A DNA stretch of 59,015 bases from JBEATZ01 sp041178545 (GCA_041178545.1 JBEGVB010000012.1:1-59015), one strand, 5' to 3'; shown: positions 1-9,729, counted from the stretch's first letter. Program-made: numbers and translations. The notes: generated by a model from the sequence alone, not told the origin.

Positions 1-42
1 CGGCATGCATGGCGGGCTCCTCCTGGTTGGGTCGGTTGCGCG

Positions 43-61
43 CCGGCAGGGTGCCTGCCGG
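43..61. terminator. Small perfect hairpin near window edge
   Basis: An 8-base inverted repeat (CCGGCAGG at 43-50, CCTGCCGG at 54-61) with a 3-base loop. It has no T tract, so it could be a weak terminator of a gene beyond the left edge. I see no convincing gene in bases 1-277; open frames there are composition-driven shadows. Confidence 0.3.
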
Positions 62-202
62 AGTCCCCGACGGCAGCATTCTGGGAGGAGCCTCAGGGTC
101 CGCGCTGCGGGCTCGACTCCGTAGCGCGCTGGCGCAGGGTGGGCAGGACGACCGCCGCGGCGGGTTCGGGTGCCGGTGGGCGGGAGGAGCGGCTCCACAA
201 CG

Positions 203-240
203 CACACGGCCGCGCTGCCCGGGGGCAGCGCGGCCGTGTG
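203..240. terminator. 18-bp perfect inverted repeat, terminator-like
   Basis: Bases 203-220 and 223-240 are perfect reverse complements (18 bp, 2-base centre). The repeat lies 38 bases past the stop codon of the minus-strand secreted protein. There is no T tract on either side, so it may work as a factor-assisted terminator or an mRNA 3'-end stabiliser rather than a classical intrinsic terminator. Confidence 0.6.
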
Positions 241-277
241 CTTGGCGTGCGCTGCAGGGCAGCGCGCACCATCTGGG

Positions 278-1969
278 TCACAGCGAGCCGATGGCGAAGC
301 GCAGGCCGTTGGACGTCAGGCCGCCCAGCAGGTTGAAGCCGGGGGTCAGCGTCAGGGTCTGGCCGTAGACCAGCACGCCGTTGAAGGTCGACAGGTTCGG
401 GATCGGGAACGGCGCGGTGGCCGTCGGGCCGGTCACGAAGAACACGTTGGTCACGTCGAGCCCGGTGTACTGGAAGCAGCCCGGCATGCCGAAGCTGGCC
501 AGGTCGAAGCCCGGGTTGATCTGGGTGAAGCTCAGGATCGAGGAGCCCACCACGGTGCCCGCGGGGATGTTCTCGGTGGTGAGGTTGGGCGAGGTGCCCA
601 GCTGCGGACGGGCGCTGAGGCTCAGCGTGATCGGCAGGTTGTCCTGCGGGTTGGTGCTGAAGGGCAGCGCGCCGGAGAGCTCACGGGCGCCCCAGTCCAG
701 CGAGTTGTTGCCGTTGGTGAAGCCGATGATCACCGGGTAGGAGCCGCCGCCGTTGCCGCTCATGGCGCCGTAGCGGTACTCCACGTCGCCGTTCGCGAAG
801 AACGCGACCTGGAAGGTGCTGGTGGTGGTGAAACCCACGTCGGCCACGTTGTTCCAGGTGACGAGCAGCGCGCCGCTGGCTGCATCCAGCTCGACGTGCA
901 TGGTGCCAGGCGTGGTGGCGCTGGTGGGCTCCATGTTCTTCCAGTGCGGTGCCCAACGGGTCACCACGCCCAGGAACTCGTTGACCGTCGGCGTGTTGTC
1001 GTTGGCCGGGACCGCAGGACCGTTGGGGTTGGCGGGGTCGAACGGGACGATGTAGCCGTCGGTGGAGATGGACAGGTCGCTCGCCACGAACACACCGCCG
1101 TCGCGGGGCACCAGGATCGGGAACGGCAGGACGCCGCTCGGGAACGAGGCCGTGGCGTTGAAGGTCGTGTCACTGCTGGTCAGGGCGATGGGTGTCGACG
1201 TCGGCGTGACGATCGGCGTGTTGGTCTGCACCACGTTGTAGAAGTTGCCCGCGGAGACCAGCTTGAACGCGGTCACGGCATTGGCGACGCCGCCGGTGGT
1301 GCCGAGGTTGAGGGCGACCGGGTTGGGGAACAGCTGGTAGAAGGAGCGGTAGTAGCCGTAGCAGCCCTTGCCGTACCCCTGCCAAGAGGCCACCGCGATG
1401 GGCGTGCCGCCCGGCGTGTAGTGGATCTGGCCGTTGAAGATGCGGGGCTGGAAGATGCCGCCGGCGAGGAACGAGTTCTGGGCCGCGCCCGCGCGCAGCG
1501 TCAGTTCGGCGTTGGAGAAGTTTGAGTTGGCGCAGGATCCCGGCACGGTCGAACTCGTGCAGGTGACGCCGTTGGTGTAGCCGTTGGAATACGCATTGGA
1601 CTTGAGCGCAACACCGTAGTTGCCCGGTGCGAGGGCGAAGGGGGCGTTGAGCGTGCCCACCGAGATCGTGCTGGGTGCCACCGGCACGGCCGCAGAGGCC
1701 ACCAGCGTCCACAGCGCCGGGTTGGTCACGTTGCCCACGTAGGTGGTCGGGCCGAGGTACACGTCCATCGTGCCCGTGCCGGCCACCGTGGTGCCCCCGC
1801 ACAGGAAGTCGATGCGGTTGATGGTGATGGTCGTGTTGACCGTCAGGTCGAAGTAGATGCCGCCGCCGACGTTGCCTTGGTTGGTGCCGCCCGAGAGGGT
1901 GATCAGCGGGGACTGCGCCACGCCGACGGTGGCGAGGAGCGTGACTGCGAGGAGAGCGAGCTTGCGCAT
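278..1969 (-). CDS. Secreted beta-rich protein of unknown function
   Basis: A 563-residue protein. I chose the ATG at 1969 because it begins a clear Sec signal peptide (MRKLALLAVTLLATVGVAQ) and is preceded by AGGA at a 4-base spacing; the frame stays open upstream without coding character. The body is rich in T, G, N, V and L with few charged residues, typical of extracellular beta-sandwich proteins. A Cys/Tyr-rich stretch (GYGKGCYGYY) sits near residue 190, and the C-terminal 90 residues resemble the all-beta tail of other secreted proteins here. It is transcribed divergently from the PSD1 operon and followed by an 18-bp inverted repeat. No catalytic motif was recognised. A surface or extracellular structural role is an inference. 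Confidence 0.75.
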   Translation of the reverse strand: MRKLALLAVTLLATVGVAQSPLITLSGGTNQGNVGGGIYFDLTVNTTITINRIDFLCGGTTVAGTGTMDVYLGPTTYVGNVTNPALWTLVASAAVPVAPSTISVGTLNAPFALAPGNYGVALKSNAYSNGYTNGVTCTSSTVPGSCANSNFSNAELTLRAGAAQNSFLAGGIFQPRIFNGQIHYTPGGTPIAVASWQGYGKGCYGYYRSFYQLFPNPVALNLGTTGGVANAVTAFKLVSAGNFYNVVQTNTPIVTPTSTPIALTSSDTTFNATASFPSGVLPFPILVPRDGGVFVASDLSISTDGYIVPFDPANPNGPAVPANDNTPTVNEFLGVVTRWAPHWKNMEPTSATTPGTMHVELDAASGALLVTWNNVADVGFTTTSTFQVAFFANGDVEYRYGAMSGNGGGSYPVIIGFTNGNNSLDWGARELSGALPFSTNPQDNLPITLSLSARPQLGTSPNLTTENIPAGTVVGSSILSFTQINPGFDLASFGMPGCFQYTGLDVTNVFFVTGPTATAPFPIPNLSTFNGVLVYGQTLTLTPGFNLLGGLTSNGLRFAIGSL

Positions 1970-2049
1970 GGGATCCTGTGGGTTTGTGGAACGGATGGAG
2001 TTCGGAGAACAGGAGTGCTCGCCGGTCCGCGGACCAGTCGAGCCTCTGG

Positions 2050-2055
2050 AAGTTA
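2050..2055 (-). promoter_or_regulatory. Putative extended -10 for the secreted protein gene
   Basis: Minus-strand TGC-TAACTT, a TGn plus TANNNT element, lies about 80 bases upstream of the ATG at 1969 in the 283-base divergent intergenic region. No good -35 was seen. The rest of 1970-2252 holds no gene I can support. Confidence 0.35.
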
Positions 2056-2252
2056 GCACGAAAACGTTGCGAAGGGACAGGAGACGGAAGGTTGGCGCGA
2101 GCAAGCTGGCTGGTGCGTGGCCCGTGCCAACGACCGTCTCGCATTGGGACGTACCGAGGGGAAGCGCAGTTCCGTCCCCGGACGGCATGCGCCACACCGA
2201 AGCAGCAAGGTCACAGGTTCCTCTCGCGCGCGTTTTGTGGTAAAGCCGCGGC

Positions 2253-5200
2253 GTGATCCGCTTTCCGTCCTCGTCGTTCCTGATTGCGGTCCTCGGAGGG
2301 CTCGGTGCGCTGTCCGGCGCATCGGCGCAAACGCCTGTTGGGTCGGAGGCTCCCTCCGTGGCGCAGGACCCGGCCGGTGCCGTCCCCAAGCAGGACCCTT
2401 GGGTCGCTGCCTCTGCGGTGCTCCGCAAGCGCTGCCTCTCGTGCCATGGTGGCGAGCAGGTGAAGGGTCACCTGCGGTTCGCCACCGCGGCGACCTTTGC
2501 CAAGGGCGGCAGCCGCGGCCCGGTCGTCGACCGCGGCAACTTGGAGCGGAGCCGGTTGCTCCACGTGGTCAGCTACAAGGACCCGGAGTTGGCGATGCCG
2601 CCCACGGGGCAGATCCCTGCAGAGGAGGTCGAGGCCCTGCGCACGTGGGTGTTGGCTGGGGCCGCGTGGCCGGAGGGTGAGGCCGGCCAACTCGCCGACC
2701 CGGAGCAGGTCCCCGAGGAGGTGAACCGCATGGACCCGGTCGAGGGCGCCAAGTGGTGGGCCTACGGCCCGCTGGTGGAGCCGCAGTTGCCGGCCGCGGC
2801 AGCCGGCGCGACCGAGCACCCGGTGGACGCGCTGTTGCGTGCGCGGCGCGAGGCTGCTGGCCTCCATGCTGCGCCCGAGGCGGACCCGCGCACGCTCGTG
2901 CGCCGTGCGAGTTTTGCCCTCACCGGACTGCCGCCCCAGCCTGCCGAGGTCGAGGCCTACGTGGCGGCGCAGCTGCGGGACCCGCAGGCGGCGTGGAAGG
3001 ATTTGGTGGACCGGCTGCTCGCGAGCCCGCACCACGGTGAGCACTGGGGGCGCCACTGGCTCGACCAGGTGCGCTACGCCGAGACCAACGGCTACGAGCG
3101 CGACGGGACCAAGCCCAACATCTGGCGCTACCGCGACTGGGTGATCGGGGCGATCAACGCCGACATGCCCTACGACCGGTTCCTCACCGAGCAGCTGGCC
3201 GGCGACGAACTGGCCGCAGCCGGGCTGTCCACGGACCCTGCTGCGTCGCGGATCGCCACCGGCTACTACCGGCTCAACGTCTGGGACGACGAGCCCTCGG
3301 ACCGGTTGCAGGCGCGCGCGGACGAGATCGCCGACATCGTCGACACGACCGGCCAGGTGTTCCTCGCCACCACCATGGGCTGTGCGCGTTGCCACGACCA
3401 CAAGGCCGACCCGGTCACCGCGCGCGACTACTACGCCATGACGGCGTGGTTCAACAACATCCACGGCTACGAGGGCGGGCGGACGCAGGAGATCGCAGAC
3501 GCGCCCAAACCCGGCCAGATGACCGTTCCCGAGCGCGACGGCAAGGTCGCCGCAGTGGACGCCCAGCTGGAGCCGGTGCTGCGCGACCTTCGCATCGCCG
3601 TGCAGGGTCGCGACACGCCCTTGCCCGTGACGCTGGTTGCCGACGCGCGCACGCAGCCGGTGGAGTGGCGCTACGTGCGCAACGACGGTGGCGACGGCTG
3701 GCACACACCTGGATTCGACGACAGCAAGTGGCGCAAGGGCAGGTCGGGGTTCGGCGCGAAGGGGACCCCAGGGTCCATCGTGGGCACCGACTGGCACCAG
3801 AAGGAGATCCGGATGCGCACGCGCTTCCGGCTGGAGGAGATCCCCGAGGCACTGGTGCTCTCGATCCACTACGACGACGACCCGGTCGTGTACCTGAACG
3901 GCGTCGAGGTGTTCCGCGCCAAGGGCTACGTCACCGAGTACAAGGAGGTCCAGCTGCCACAGGAGGCGCTGAGCGCGCTCGTGGTCGGCTCGAACGTGAT
4001 CGCCGTGGCCTCGACGCAGGACTTCGGCGGCCAGTACATCGACGTGGGGCTGCGCACCGGGTGGCTCGGTGACTTCACCGAGACCTGGCGCCAGCGTCTG
4101 GCGATGGAGGGTGCCAAGCACCTGCCCAAGCCCCGCCTCGAACAGGGTCTCGTGTTGCTGGCCGAGCGGCAGCGGTTGCTGGAGGCGCCGGTGGCCAAGC
4201 CGTTCCCGGCCCTCGTCGTCGCCGAGCGCGGTCCGCGGCCGCAGGTCCAGAACGTGCTCCAGCGCGGCAGCGCCCATGCACCCGGTGAGATGGTGGAGCC
4301 CGCAGTCCCCGCGGTGCTCGCGGTGACCGCAGGCGGCCAGGCCGTGGCACCCGAGCTGCCCAAGGGCGAGGCCGAGAGCACGGGCCGCAGGCTCGCGTTC
4401 GCGCGCTGGCTCACGACCGAAGGCAGCTTTCTCACGGCGCGCGTGATGGCGAACCGCACCTGGCAGTTCCTGTTCGGGCGCGGCCTCTGCCGTTCGCCCG
4501 GCGACTTCGGTCGCCTCGGCGAGGCGCCCACGCACCCTGAGCTCATCGACCACCTCGCCTTGCGCGTGATCGCCATGGGCTGGTCGCAGAAGGAACTCAT
4601 CCGTTACCTGATGGCCAGCAAGGCATGGCGCATGGCCAGTGAGGGCCGCGCCGAGGACCTCGAGCGCGACCCGCGCAACGACCTCTACTGGCGCTTCGAC
4701 CCGCGCCGTCTGCGCGCCGAGGAGTTCCGCGACGCCGTGCTCTCGGTGAGCGGCCAGCTCAACCCCGCGCTGCACGGCCCCAGCGTGTACCCGCCCCTCG
4801 CCGAGGAGGTGCTGGCCACGGCCTCGCGCCCGAACGAGGCGTGGCGCAAGTCGAGTCCCGAGGATGCCGTGCGGCGCAGTGTGTACGTGCACGTGAAGCG
4901 CTCGCTGCGCGTGCCGTTGCTCGAGGGTTTGGACCAGCCCAGCCCGGACATGCCGTGTCCGGAGCGGTTCCCGACCAACGTGCCGACGCAGGCCCTCATG
5001 ACCCTCAACGGGGCCTTCACCAACGAGTCGGCTGGCGCGTTCGCGCAGCGTCTCGTGGCCGAGGCAGGCGACCTGTCCCAGCGCATCGACCGTGGCATCC
5101 GCCTCGCGCTCGGACGACTGCCGGTCCCCGGCGAGGTCGCTCGCCACGAGCGGTTCGTGCGCGGCCTCGTGGCGGAGCAGGGCCTCGACGAGGTCGGCGC

Positions 5201-5258
5201 GCTCCGGCTCTTCGCACTGGTGCTCTTCAACCTGAACGAATTCCTGTGGGTGGACTGA
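2253..5258 (+). CDS. PSD1-type planctomycete cytochrome (PSCyt1-DUF1549-DUF1553)
   Basis: 1001 residues with a GTG start and a signal peptide ending near ALSGASAQ. Domains in order: planctomycete cytochrome C domain with haem motif C61-x-x-C64-H65 and the following KGHLRF; DUF1549 (about 170-420), with a second CARCH motif at 377-381; an inserted carbohydrate-binding-like beta domain (about 470-600, marked by W..PGFDDSKW and YDDDPVVYLNGVEVF); DUF1553 (about 700-980). Such proteins are amplified in Planctomycetota and nearly always sit beside a DUF1501 gene, as here (1-base overlap of stop and start). They are thought to act extracytoplasmically, often in polysaccharide or sulfate-ester use; the reaction is unproven. 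The start has no Shine-Dalgarno, but TGGTAAAGC lies 6 bases upstream, suggesting a leaderless message. Confidence 0.93.
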   Translation: MIRFPSSSFLIAVLGGLGALSGASAQTPVGSEAPSVAQDPAGAVPKQDPWVAASAVLRKRCLSCHGGEQVKGHLRFATAATFAKGGSRGPVVDRGNLERSRLLHVVSYKDPELAMPPTGQIPAEEVEALRTWVLAGAAWPEGEAGQLADPEQVPEEVNRMDPVEGAKWWAYGPLVEPQLPAAAAGATEHPVDALLRARREAAGLHAAPEADPRTLVRRASFALTGLPPQPAEVEAYVAAQLRDPQAAWKDLVDRLLASPHHGEHWGRHWLDQVRYAETNGYERDGTKPNIWRYRDWVIGAINADMPYDRFLTEQLAGDELAAAGLSTDPAASRIATGYYRLNVWDDEPSDRLQARADEIADIVDTTGQVFLATTMGCARCHDHKADPVTARDYYAMTAWFNNIHGYEGGRTQEIADAPKPGQMTVPERDGKVAAVDAQLEPVLRDLRIAVQGRDTPLPVTLVADARTQPVEWRYVRNDGGDGWHTPGFDDSKWRKGRSGFGAKGTPGSIVGTDWHQKEIRMRTRFRLEEIPEALVLSIHYDDDPVVYLNGVEVFRAKGYVTEYKEVQLPQEALSALVVGSNVIAVASTQDFGGQYIDVGLRTGWLGDFTETWRQRLAMEGAKHLPKPRLEQGLVLLAERQRLLEAPVAKPFPALVVAERGPRPQVQNVLQRGSAHAPGEMVEPAVPAVLAVTAGGQAVAPELPKGEAESTGRRLAFARWLTTEGSFLTARVMANRTWQFLFGRGLCRSPGDFGRLGEAPTHPELIDHLALRVIAMGWSQKELIRYLMASKAWRMASEGRAEDLERDPRNDLYWRFDPRRLRAEEFRDAVLSVSGQLNPALHGPSVYPPLAEEVLATASRPNEAWRKSSPEDAVRRSVYVHVKRSLRVPLLEGLDQPSPDMPCPERFPTNVPTQALMTLNGAFTNESAGAFAQRLVAEAGDLSQRIDRGIRLALGRLPVPGEVARHERFVRGLVAEQGLDEVGALRLFALVLFNLNEFLWVD

Positions 5259-6724
5259 TGGACGACGTACGCAATCCCCATTTCTGCGGCCGCACGCGCC
5301 GCGAGTTCGTCTGGCAGGCCGGCGCGGGCTTCGGCTCCGTGGCCCTGAGCGCGATGCTCGGCACCAACTGGCTCCGCGGCCAGTCGCGTGGGCTCGACGG
5401 GGCCGGCACCAACCCGTTGGTGGGCACGGCTCCTGCCCTCGCGCGGGCGGCGCGCGCGAAGAGCGTGATCTTCCTGTTCATGTACGGCGGTCCGAGCCAC
5501 ATCGACACGTTCGACTACAAGCCGGACCTCTACCGGTTCGACGGCAAGACCATCGACGTGCCCACCTTCGGCCGCGGCGGCAAGAAGCCCGGTGGTCGCG
5601 TGGTCGGTCCGAAGTGGCGCTTCCGCCAGTACGGCCAGTGTGGGAAGTGGGTGAGCGACCTGTTCCCCAACCTCGGCGAGTGCGTGGACGACATCGCGTT
5701 CCTCCACTCCATGTACGCAGAGAGCCCGATCCACGGGTCTGCCCTGCTCAACATGAACTGCGGCCGCCTCATCAGCGGTCACCCGAGTCTCGGCAGCTGG
5801 GTCAACTACGGACTCGGCACCGAGAACCGCAACCTGCCCGGCTACGTGGTGATGCTCGACGAGACCGGCGGGCCCATCAGCGGCGCGAAGAACTGGACCA
5901 GCGGCTACATGCCCGCGAGCTACCAGGGCGTGCAGCTGCGCACCGAGGGCGTGCCGATCCTCGACCTCAAGACCCCGGCAGCGCTCGAGGGCGCGCGGCA
6001 GCGTGCAGTGCTCGACCACCTCGCGACCGAGAACGGGATCCATGCGGGTGCCCGGGCGGGCAACTCGGAGTTGCAGGCGCGCATCGACCAGTTCGAGCTC
6101 GCCTACCGCATGCAGGCGGCGGCGCCCGAGGCCGTCGACCTCGCCGACGAGCCGGCCTCCATCCGGGAGCTGTACGGGCTCGACAACCCCCAGACCGCGA
6201 AGTTCGGGCGCAAGTGCCTGCTCGCGCGTCGACTGGTGGAGCGCGGCGTGCGGTTCGTGCAGGTCTACTCGGGCGGCGGCCACAACGACGACAACTGGGA
6301 CGCACACGGCGACCTCGTGTTCAACCACACGCGCCATGCCGGTCGCACCGACCGGCCGATCGCGGCGCTCCTGCGCGACCTGAAGCAGCGCGGGCTGCTG
6401 GAGGAGACGCTCGTGGTGTGGGGCGGCGAGTTCGGCCGGCAGCCCACCGCGGAGTACGAGTCCGGCACCGGCCGCGACCACAACTCGTGGGGCTTCACCA
6501 TGTGGATGGCAGGCGGTGGCACCAAGGGCGGCACCAGCGTCGGCCTCACCGACGAACTGGGGTCGAAGGCGGTGCAGGACCGGTTCCACGTGCGCAACCT
6601 GCACGCGACCATCCTCACGTTGCTCGGGCTCGACCCGAACGGGCTCGCCTACTTCTACAACGGCCTCGACCAGAAGCTGGTGGGGGTGGAGCACGCAGAC
6701 CCCATCCCGCAGGTCATGGCGTGA
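5258..6724 (+). CDS. DUF1501 Tat-exported protein (sulfatase-like fold)
   Basis: 488 residues. The ATG at 5258 overlaps the preceding stop by one base, so the two genes are translationally coupled. The N-terminus carries a twin-arginine signal (RTRREFVWQAGAGFGSVAL, residues 11-29), indicating folded export by Tat. The rest fits DUF1501, which shares the alkaline-phosphatase/sulfatase superfamily fold: MYGGPSHIDTFDYKP early, YSGGGHNDDNWDAH in the middle, and WGGEFGRQP followed by GRDHNSWGF near the C-terminus are the family's conserved metal-site-like segments. It is the standard partner of PSD1-type proteins; the pair is presumed to work together in the periplasm or outside the cell. Substrate unknown. 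Confidence 0.93.
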   Translation: MDDVRNPHFCGRTRREFVWQAGAGFGSVALSAMLGTNWLRGQSRGLDGAGTNPLVGTAPALARAARAKSVIFLFMYGGPSHIDTFDYKPDLYRFDGKTIDVPTFGRGGKKPGGRVVGPKWRFRQYGQCGKWVSDLFPNLGECVDDIAFLHSMYAESPIHGSALLNMNCGRLISGHPSLGSWVNYGLGTENRNLPGYVVMLDETGGPISGAKNWTSGYMPASYQGVQLRTEGVPILDLKTPAALEGARQRAVLDHLATENGIHAGARAGNSELQARIDQFELAYRMQAAAPEAVDLADEPASIRELYGLDNPQTAKFGRKCLLARRLVERGVRFVQVYSGGGHNDDNWDAHGDLVFNHTRHAGRTDRPIAALLRDLKQRGLLEETLVVWGGEFGRQPTAEYESGTGRDHNSWGFTMWMAGGGTKGGTSVGLTDELGSKAVQDRFHVRNLHATILTLLGLDPNGLAYFYNGLDQKLVGVEHADPIPQVMA

Positions 6725-6735
6725 GGCACGCAACC

Positions 6736-8481
6736 ATGTGGCTGCGTTCGCTGCTCGCTGCCGCGTTGGCGGTCGGTGGCCTGGTCGCTCAGGACGCCGC
6801 CCAGTCCGCGCGCGCGGTCGCGATCCTGCGGGAGCAGTGCTTCGACTGCCACGGTCCCGCCAAGCAGAAGGGGCGGCTCCGTCTCGACACCGTGGCGGGC
6901 ATCGCGTCGGTGGTGAAGCCCGGGCGCCCCGAGGACAGCAAGTTGTTCCACCGCATCGGTCTCGCCGAGGACGACGAGAAGGTGATGCCGCCGGAAGGTC
7001 CGCTCGACGACGCGGACCGCGAGGCACTGCGGGCGTGGATCGCCGCCGGTGGCAGGGCCGACGAGGTGGAGGCGGAGGCGCGGGCCGAACGCGCGCTCGT
7101 CGCAGGGGTCGCCCGTGCGAGCGGTGCCCTGGTGGTCCCGGTTGCCGGCAGCAAGGAAGGCTGGCTGCGCGTGGACTACTCGCGGCGCGAGGGCGAGCTC
7201 ACGGCAGACGCACTTGCCGCGCTCGCACCCCTCGGCGCACGCGTGTACGACCTCGTGCTCGCGAACCAGGTGATCCCCTCGGCAGTGGCCCGCGCACTGC
7301 CCGAGCTGCCGCAGCTGCGGCGCCTGCAGCTGCAACAGAGTCGCATGGAACCGGGCGTGCTGGCCCTCCTGGTCTCGCGCACGCCGCAGGTGGAGTGGCT
7401 CAACCTGCACACCACCCAGACCTCGGACGCGGACCTCGAGACCCTTGCCTCGCGTCCTGCGCTGCGGACCGTGGTGCTGCACGGCACGCTGGCGACGGCA
7501 TCCGGCACCGCGGCCCTGGTCGAGCGGTTGCCCGGCCTTCGCGTCATCGGCACGGAGTCGCTGCCCGCGGAGCCGTTCCTGCGCGGTGGGCCTCGTCAGG
7601 TCCTCCTCGCAGACGCATCCCGGCAGCGCATCGCCCTGCTGCGCGAGACGGCACTGGAACACCACGACGTGCTCTGGGAGCACCCGGTCCAGCAGCTCCA
7701 CGACCTGCAACTGCTCGATGGCTCTCGCGTGCTCTTCCAGGAGACGTGGACGCGGCTCGTCGAGGTGGACCTGCGTACCCGCAAGGTCGTGTGGACCTAC
7801 GACGCGGCGACGCAGAACCGCACGGAGGGCGACGGTCCGGTGGAGGTGCACAGCTTCCAGCGGCTGGAGGACGGTGTGACGCTCGTTGCCGAGTCGGGTC
7901 CACGCCGCCTGGTCGAGGTCGACCGCCACGGCCGCCTGCTCCACGTGGTCCCCCTGAAGGTCGACAAGCCCTCCGCGCACCACGACACACGGCTGGTGCG
8001 CCGGACACCGACCGGCTCGTACCTCGTGGCCCACGAGAACGACGGAGTGGTGCGAGAGTACGGGCGCGACGGCACGGTGGTGTGGTCGTGGCAGGTGCCG
8101 TTGGGCGACCGCGCCGCCGCGCCGGGCCATGGCCCGGACGGGTATGGCAACCAGGTGTTCAGCGCACAGCGTCTGCCCAACGGCAACACCCTCGTCGGCA
8201 CCGGCAACGGCCATCGCGTGGTCGAGGTCGACCTGAGTGGCAAGGTTGTGTGGGAACTTGGCCAGGACGAGCTGCCGGGCATCAGGCTCGCGTGGGTGAC
8301 CACGGTGCAGGTGCTCTCCAACGGCAACCTCGTGGTCGGCAACTGCCACGCGGGCAAGGACCAGCCGCAACTCGTCGAGGTCACGCGCGACAAGCAGGTG
8401 GTCTGGAAGTTTGCAGACCACGAGCGGTTCGGCGATGGTGTGAGCAACAGCCACGTCGTCGAGGACCGCAACCGTCCATGA
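6736..8481 (+). CDS. Cytochrome c (PSCyt1) fused to a leucine-rich/beta-propeller protein
   Basis: 581 residues starting at the ATG 11 bases after the DUF1501 stop. A signal peptide (MWLRSLLAAALAVGGLVAQ) is followed by a PSCyt1 domain with haem motif C35-F-D-C38-H39 and the typical KGRLRLDT. Residues about 130-280 look like a short leucine-rich-repeat-like segment (LPELPQLRRLQL, VEWLNLHTTQTSDADLETLA). Residues about 300-581 form repeated blades (VEVDLSGKVVWEL, VEVTRDKQVVWKF, LPNGNTLVG) of the PQQ/arylsulfotransferase-like beta-propeller type. It is probably a periplasmic redox or binding protein belonging to the PSD1/DUF1501 operon. The exact function is unknown. Confidence 0.85.
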   Translation: MWLRSLLAAALAVGGLVAQDAAQSARAVAILREQCFDCHGPAKQKGRLRLDTVAGIASVVKPGRPEDSKLFHRIGLAEDDEKVMPPEGPLDDADREALRAWIAAGGRADEVEAEARAERALVAGVARASGALVVPVAGSKEGWLRVDYSRREGELTADALAALAPLGARVYDLVLANQVIPSAVARALPELPQLRRLQLQQSRMEPGVLALLVSRTPQVEWLNLHTTQTSDADLETLASRPALRTVVLHGTLATASGTAALVERLPGLRVIGTESLPAEPFLRGGPRQVLLADASRQRIALLRETALEHHDVLWEHPVQQLHDLQLLDGSRVLFQETWTRLVEVDLRTRKVVWTYDAATQNRTEGDGPVEVHSFQRLEDGVTLVAESGPRRLVEVDRHGRLLHVVPLKVDKPSAHHDTRLVRRTPTGSYLVAHENDGVVREYGRDGTVVWSWQVPLGDRAAAPGHGPDGYGNQVFSAQRLPNGNTLVGTGNGHRVVEVDLSGKVVWELGQDELPGIRLAWVTTVQVLSNGNLVVGNCHAGKDQPQLVEVTRDKQVVWKFADHERFGDGVSNSHVVEDRNRP

Positions 8482-9503
8482 GCCAGCAACCCACCCTGCG
8501 CTGGGGCATCGTTGCCCCGGGCGCCATCTCCCGGACCTTCGCGGAAAGCCTGAGGCGCCACCGTGCGGGCAGCGTGGCGGCGGTCACCGGGCGCTCGCTG
8601 GACCGCAGCCGCGAGTTCGCGCGCGAGTTCGGCGGCAGTGCGGTCGAGACCCTCGACCAACTCCTCGCGGACCCGCAGGTGCAGGCAGTCTACGTCGCGA
8701 CCCCGCATCCGCAGCACTTCGAGCCTGCGCGTCGGGTGCTGGAGGCCGGCAAGGCGCTGCTGTGCGAGAAGCCCATGACCGTGTCGGTCGCGGACACGGA
8801 GGCATTGGTTGCCGCGTCGCGGCGTCTTCGCGTCCCGCTGGCGGAGGCCTACATGTACCGCTGCCACCCGCAGGTCGCATGGGTGCAGGAGGTGGTGCGA
8901 TCGGGCCAGCTCGGCAAGCCGGTGCTGCTGGAGGCACCGTTCTGCTTCTCTGCTCCCTTCGACCCGAAGGGCCGCTTGTTCGCCCCCGAACTCGGCGGCG
9001 GCGGCATCTACGACGTGGGTGGGTACCCGGTGTCGCTGGCGCTCGCCATCGCATCGGCGGCTGCGGGCAGTCTCGTGCTGCCGACGCTTGAGGGTGCGTG
9101 GGCCGAGCGCGCGCCTTCGGGCGTGGACGCCTATGCCACCGCGACCCTGCGCTTCCCCGGCGGTTTCGTGGCCAAGGTCTCCTCCGCGGTGATGCGCGAC
9201 CTCGGCCAGACCGCGACCCTGCACCTCGAGCACGGCAAGGTGGTGCTGGAGACCCCGTACTTGCTCGACAACCAGCGCCACGCCGTCACGGCCCGCGTCC
9301 GGGTCGCGCGCGACGGGCGTCCCGAGGAGTCCAAGGTGCTGGCCGCGCCCGTCGACAACTATGCGGCCGAGGCGTTTGCCATGGCGGCCCTCGTCGCCAA
9401 CCCACAGCGGCCGCTGGAGCCTGCCAGCCCGTTGGTGAGCCATGCCGAGTCCCTCGCGCTGGCGCGCCTGCTGGATGCCTGGCGCCGGGCTGCCCTGGCC
9501 TGA
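8478..9503 (+). CDS. Gfo/Idh/MocA family oxidoreductase
   Basis: 341 residues; the ATG overlaps the previous stop by 4 bases (ATGA). The N-terminal Rossmann domain begins with RWGIVAPGAISRTFAESL (a G-x-x-x-G-like loop), followed by VYVATPHPQHFEPARRVLEAGKALLCEKP, the family's EKP motif that contacts the nicotinamide and contributes the lysine. The C-terminal half carries LGGGGIYDVGGYPVSLA, matching the G-G-G-x-x-x-D-x-G-x-Y/H segment of the substrate domain. It is an NAD(P)-dependent dehydrogenase of sugars, inositols or dihydrodiols, and cytoplasmic (no signal). Being last in the PSD1 operon suggests it oxidises a product released by the exported enzymes; this is an inference. Confidence 0.93.
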   Translation: MSQQPTLRWGIVAPGAISRTFAESLRRHRAGSVAAVTGRSLDRSREFAREFGGSAVETLDQLLADPQVQAVYVATPHPQHFEPARRVLEAGKALLCEKPMTVSVADTEALVAASRRLRVPLAEAYMYRCHPQVAWVQEVVRSGQLGKPVLLEAPFCFSAPFDPKGRLFAPELGGGGIYDVGGYPVSLALAIASAAAGSLVLPTLEGAWAERAPSGVDAYATATLRFPGGFVAKVSSAVMRDLGQTATLHLEHGKVVLETPYLLDNQRHAVTARVRVARDGRPEESKVLAAPVDNYAAEAFAMAALVANPQRPLEPASPLVSHAESLALARLLDAWRRAALA

Positions 9504-9569
9504 CCCCGGCTTTTTTGCCTTTTTCCACAGTTTCCACGTTCGGGGCTGGGTGCTGGGCTGGCGCTGGCC

Positions 9570-9575
9570 TATGCT
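9570..9575 (+). promoter_or_regulatory. Putative -10 (TATGCT) giving a long leader for the RRM gene
   Basis: TATGCT lies about 155 bases upstream of the RRM start. If used, the mRNA would have a leader of roughly 148 bases, similar to cold-shock-type messages. No clear -35 is visible. A poly-T run (9511-9516, then 9520-9524) just after the previous operon may end that transcript. Confidence 0.35.
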
Positions 9576-9729
9576 CTGCTCCGTCACAGGGCATCGTGCC
9601 GTGGGACTGAAACGCGCTTCAAGCGCACCGGCCCAGGGGCCCTCATGGATCGCAGCAGTCCCTTGTCCGTTCGAAAGTGCGAGCCGTCGCTACGACGTGT
9701 TTGCTGGCTGGATCCAGTGTGAGGCCCCG

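Noticed and set aside
2211..5147. Long minus-strand open frame (978 codons) opposite the PSD1 gene
   Set aside because: His/Arg/Val-rich composition of antisense high-GC DNA, no domain motif; the plus strand carries a complete recognised protein.
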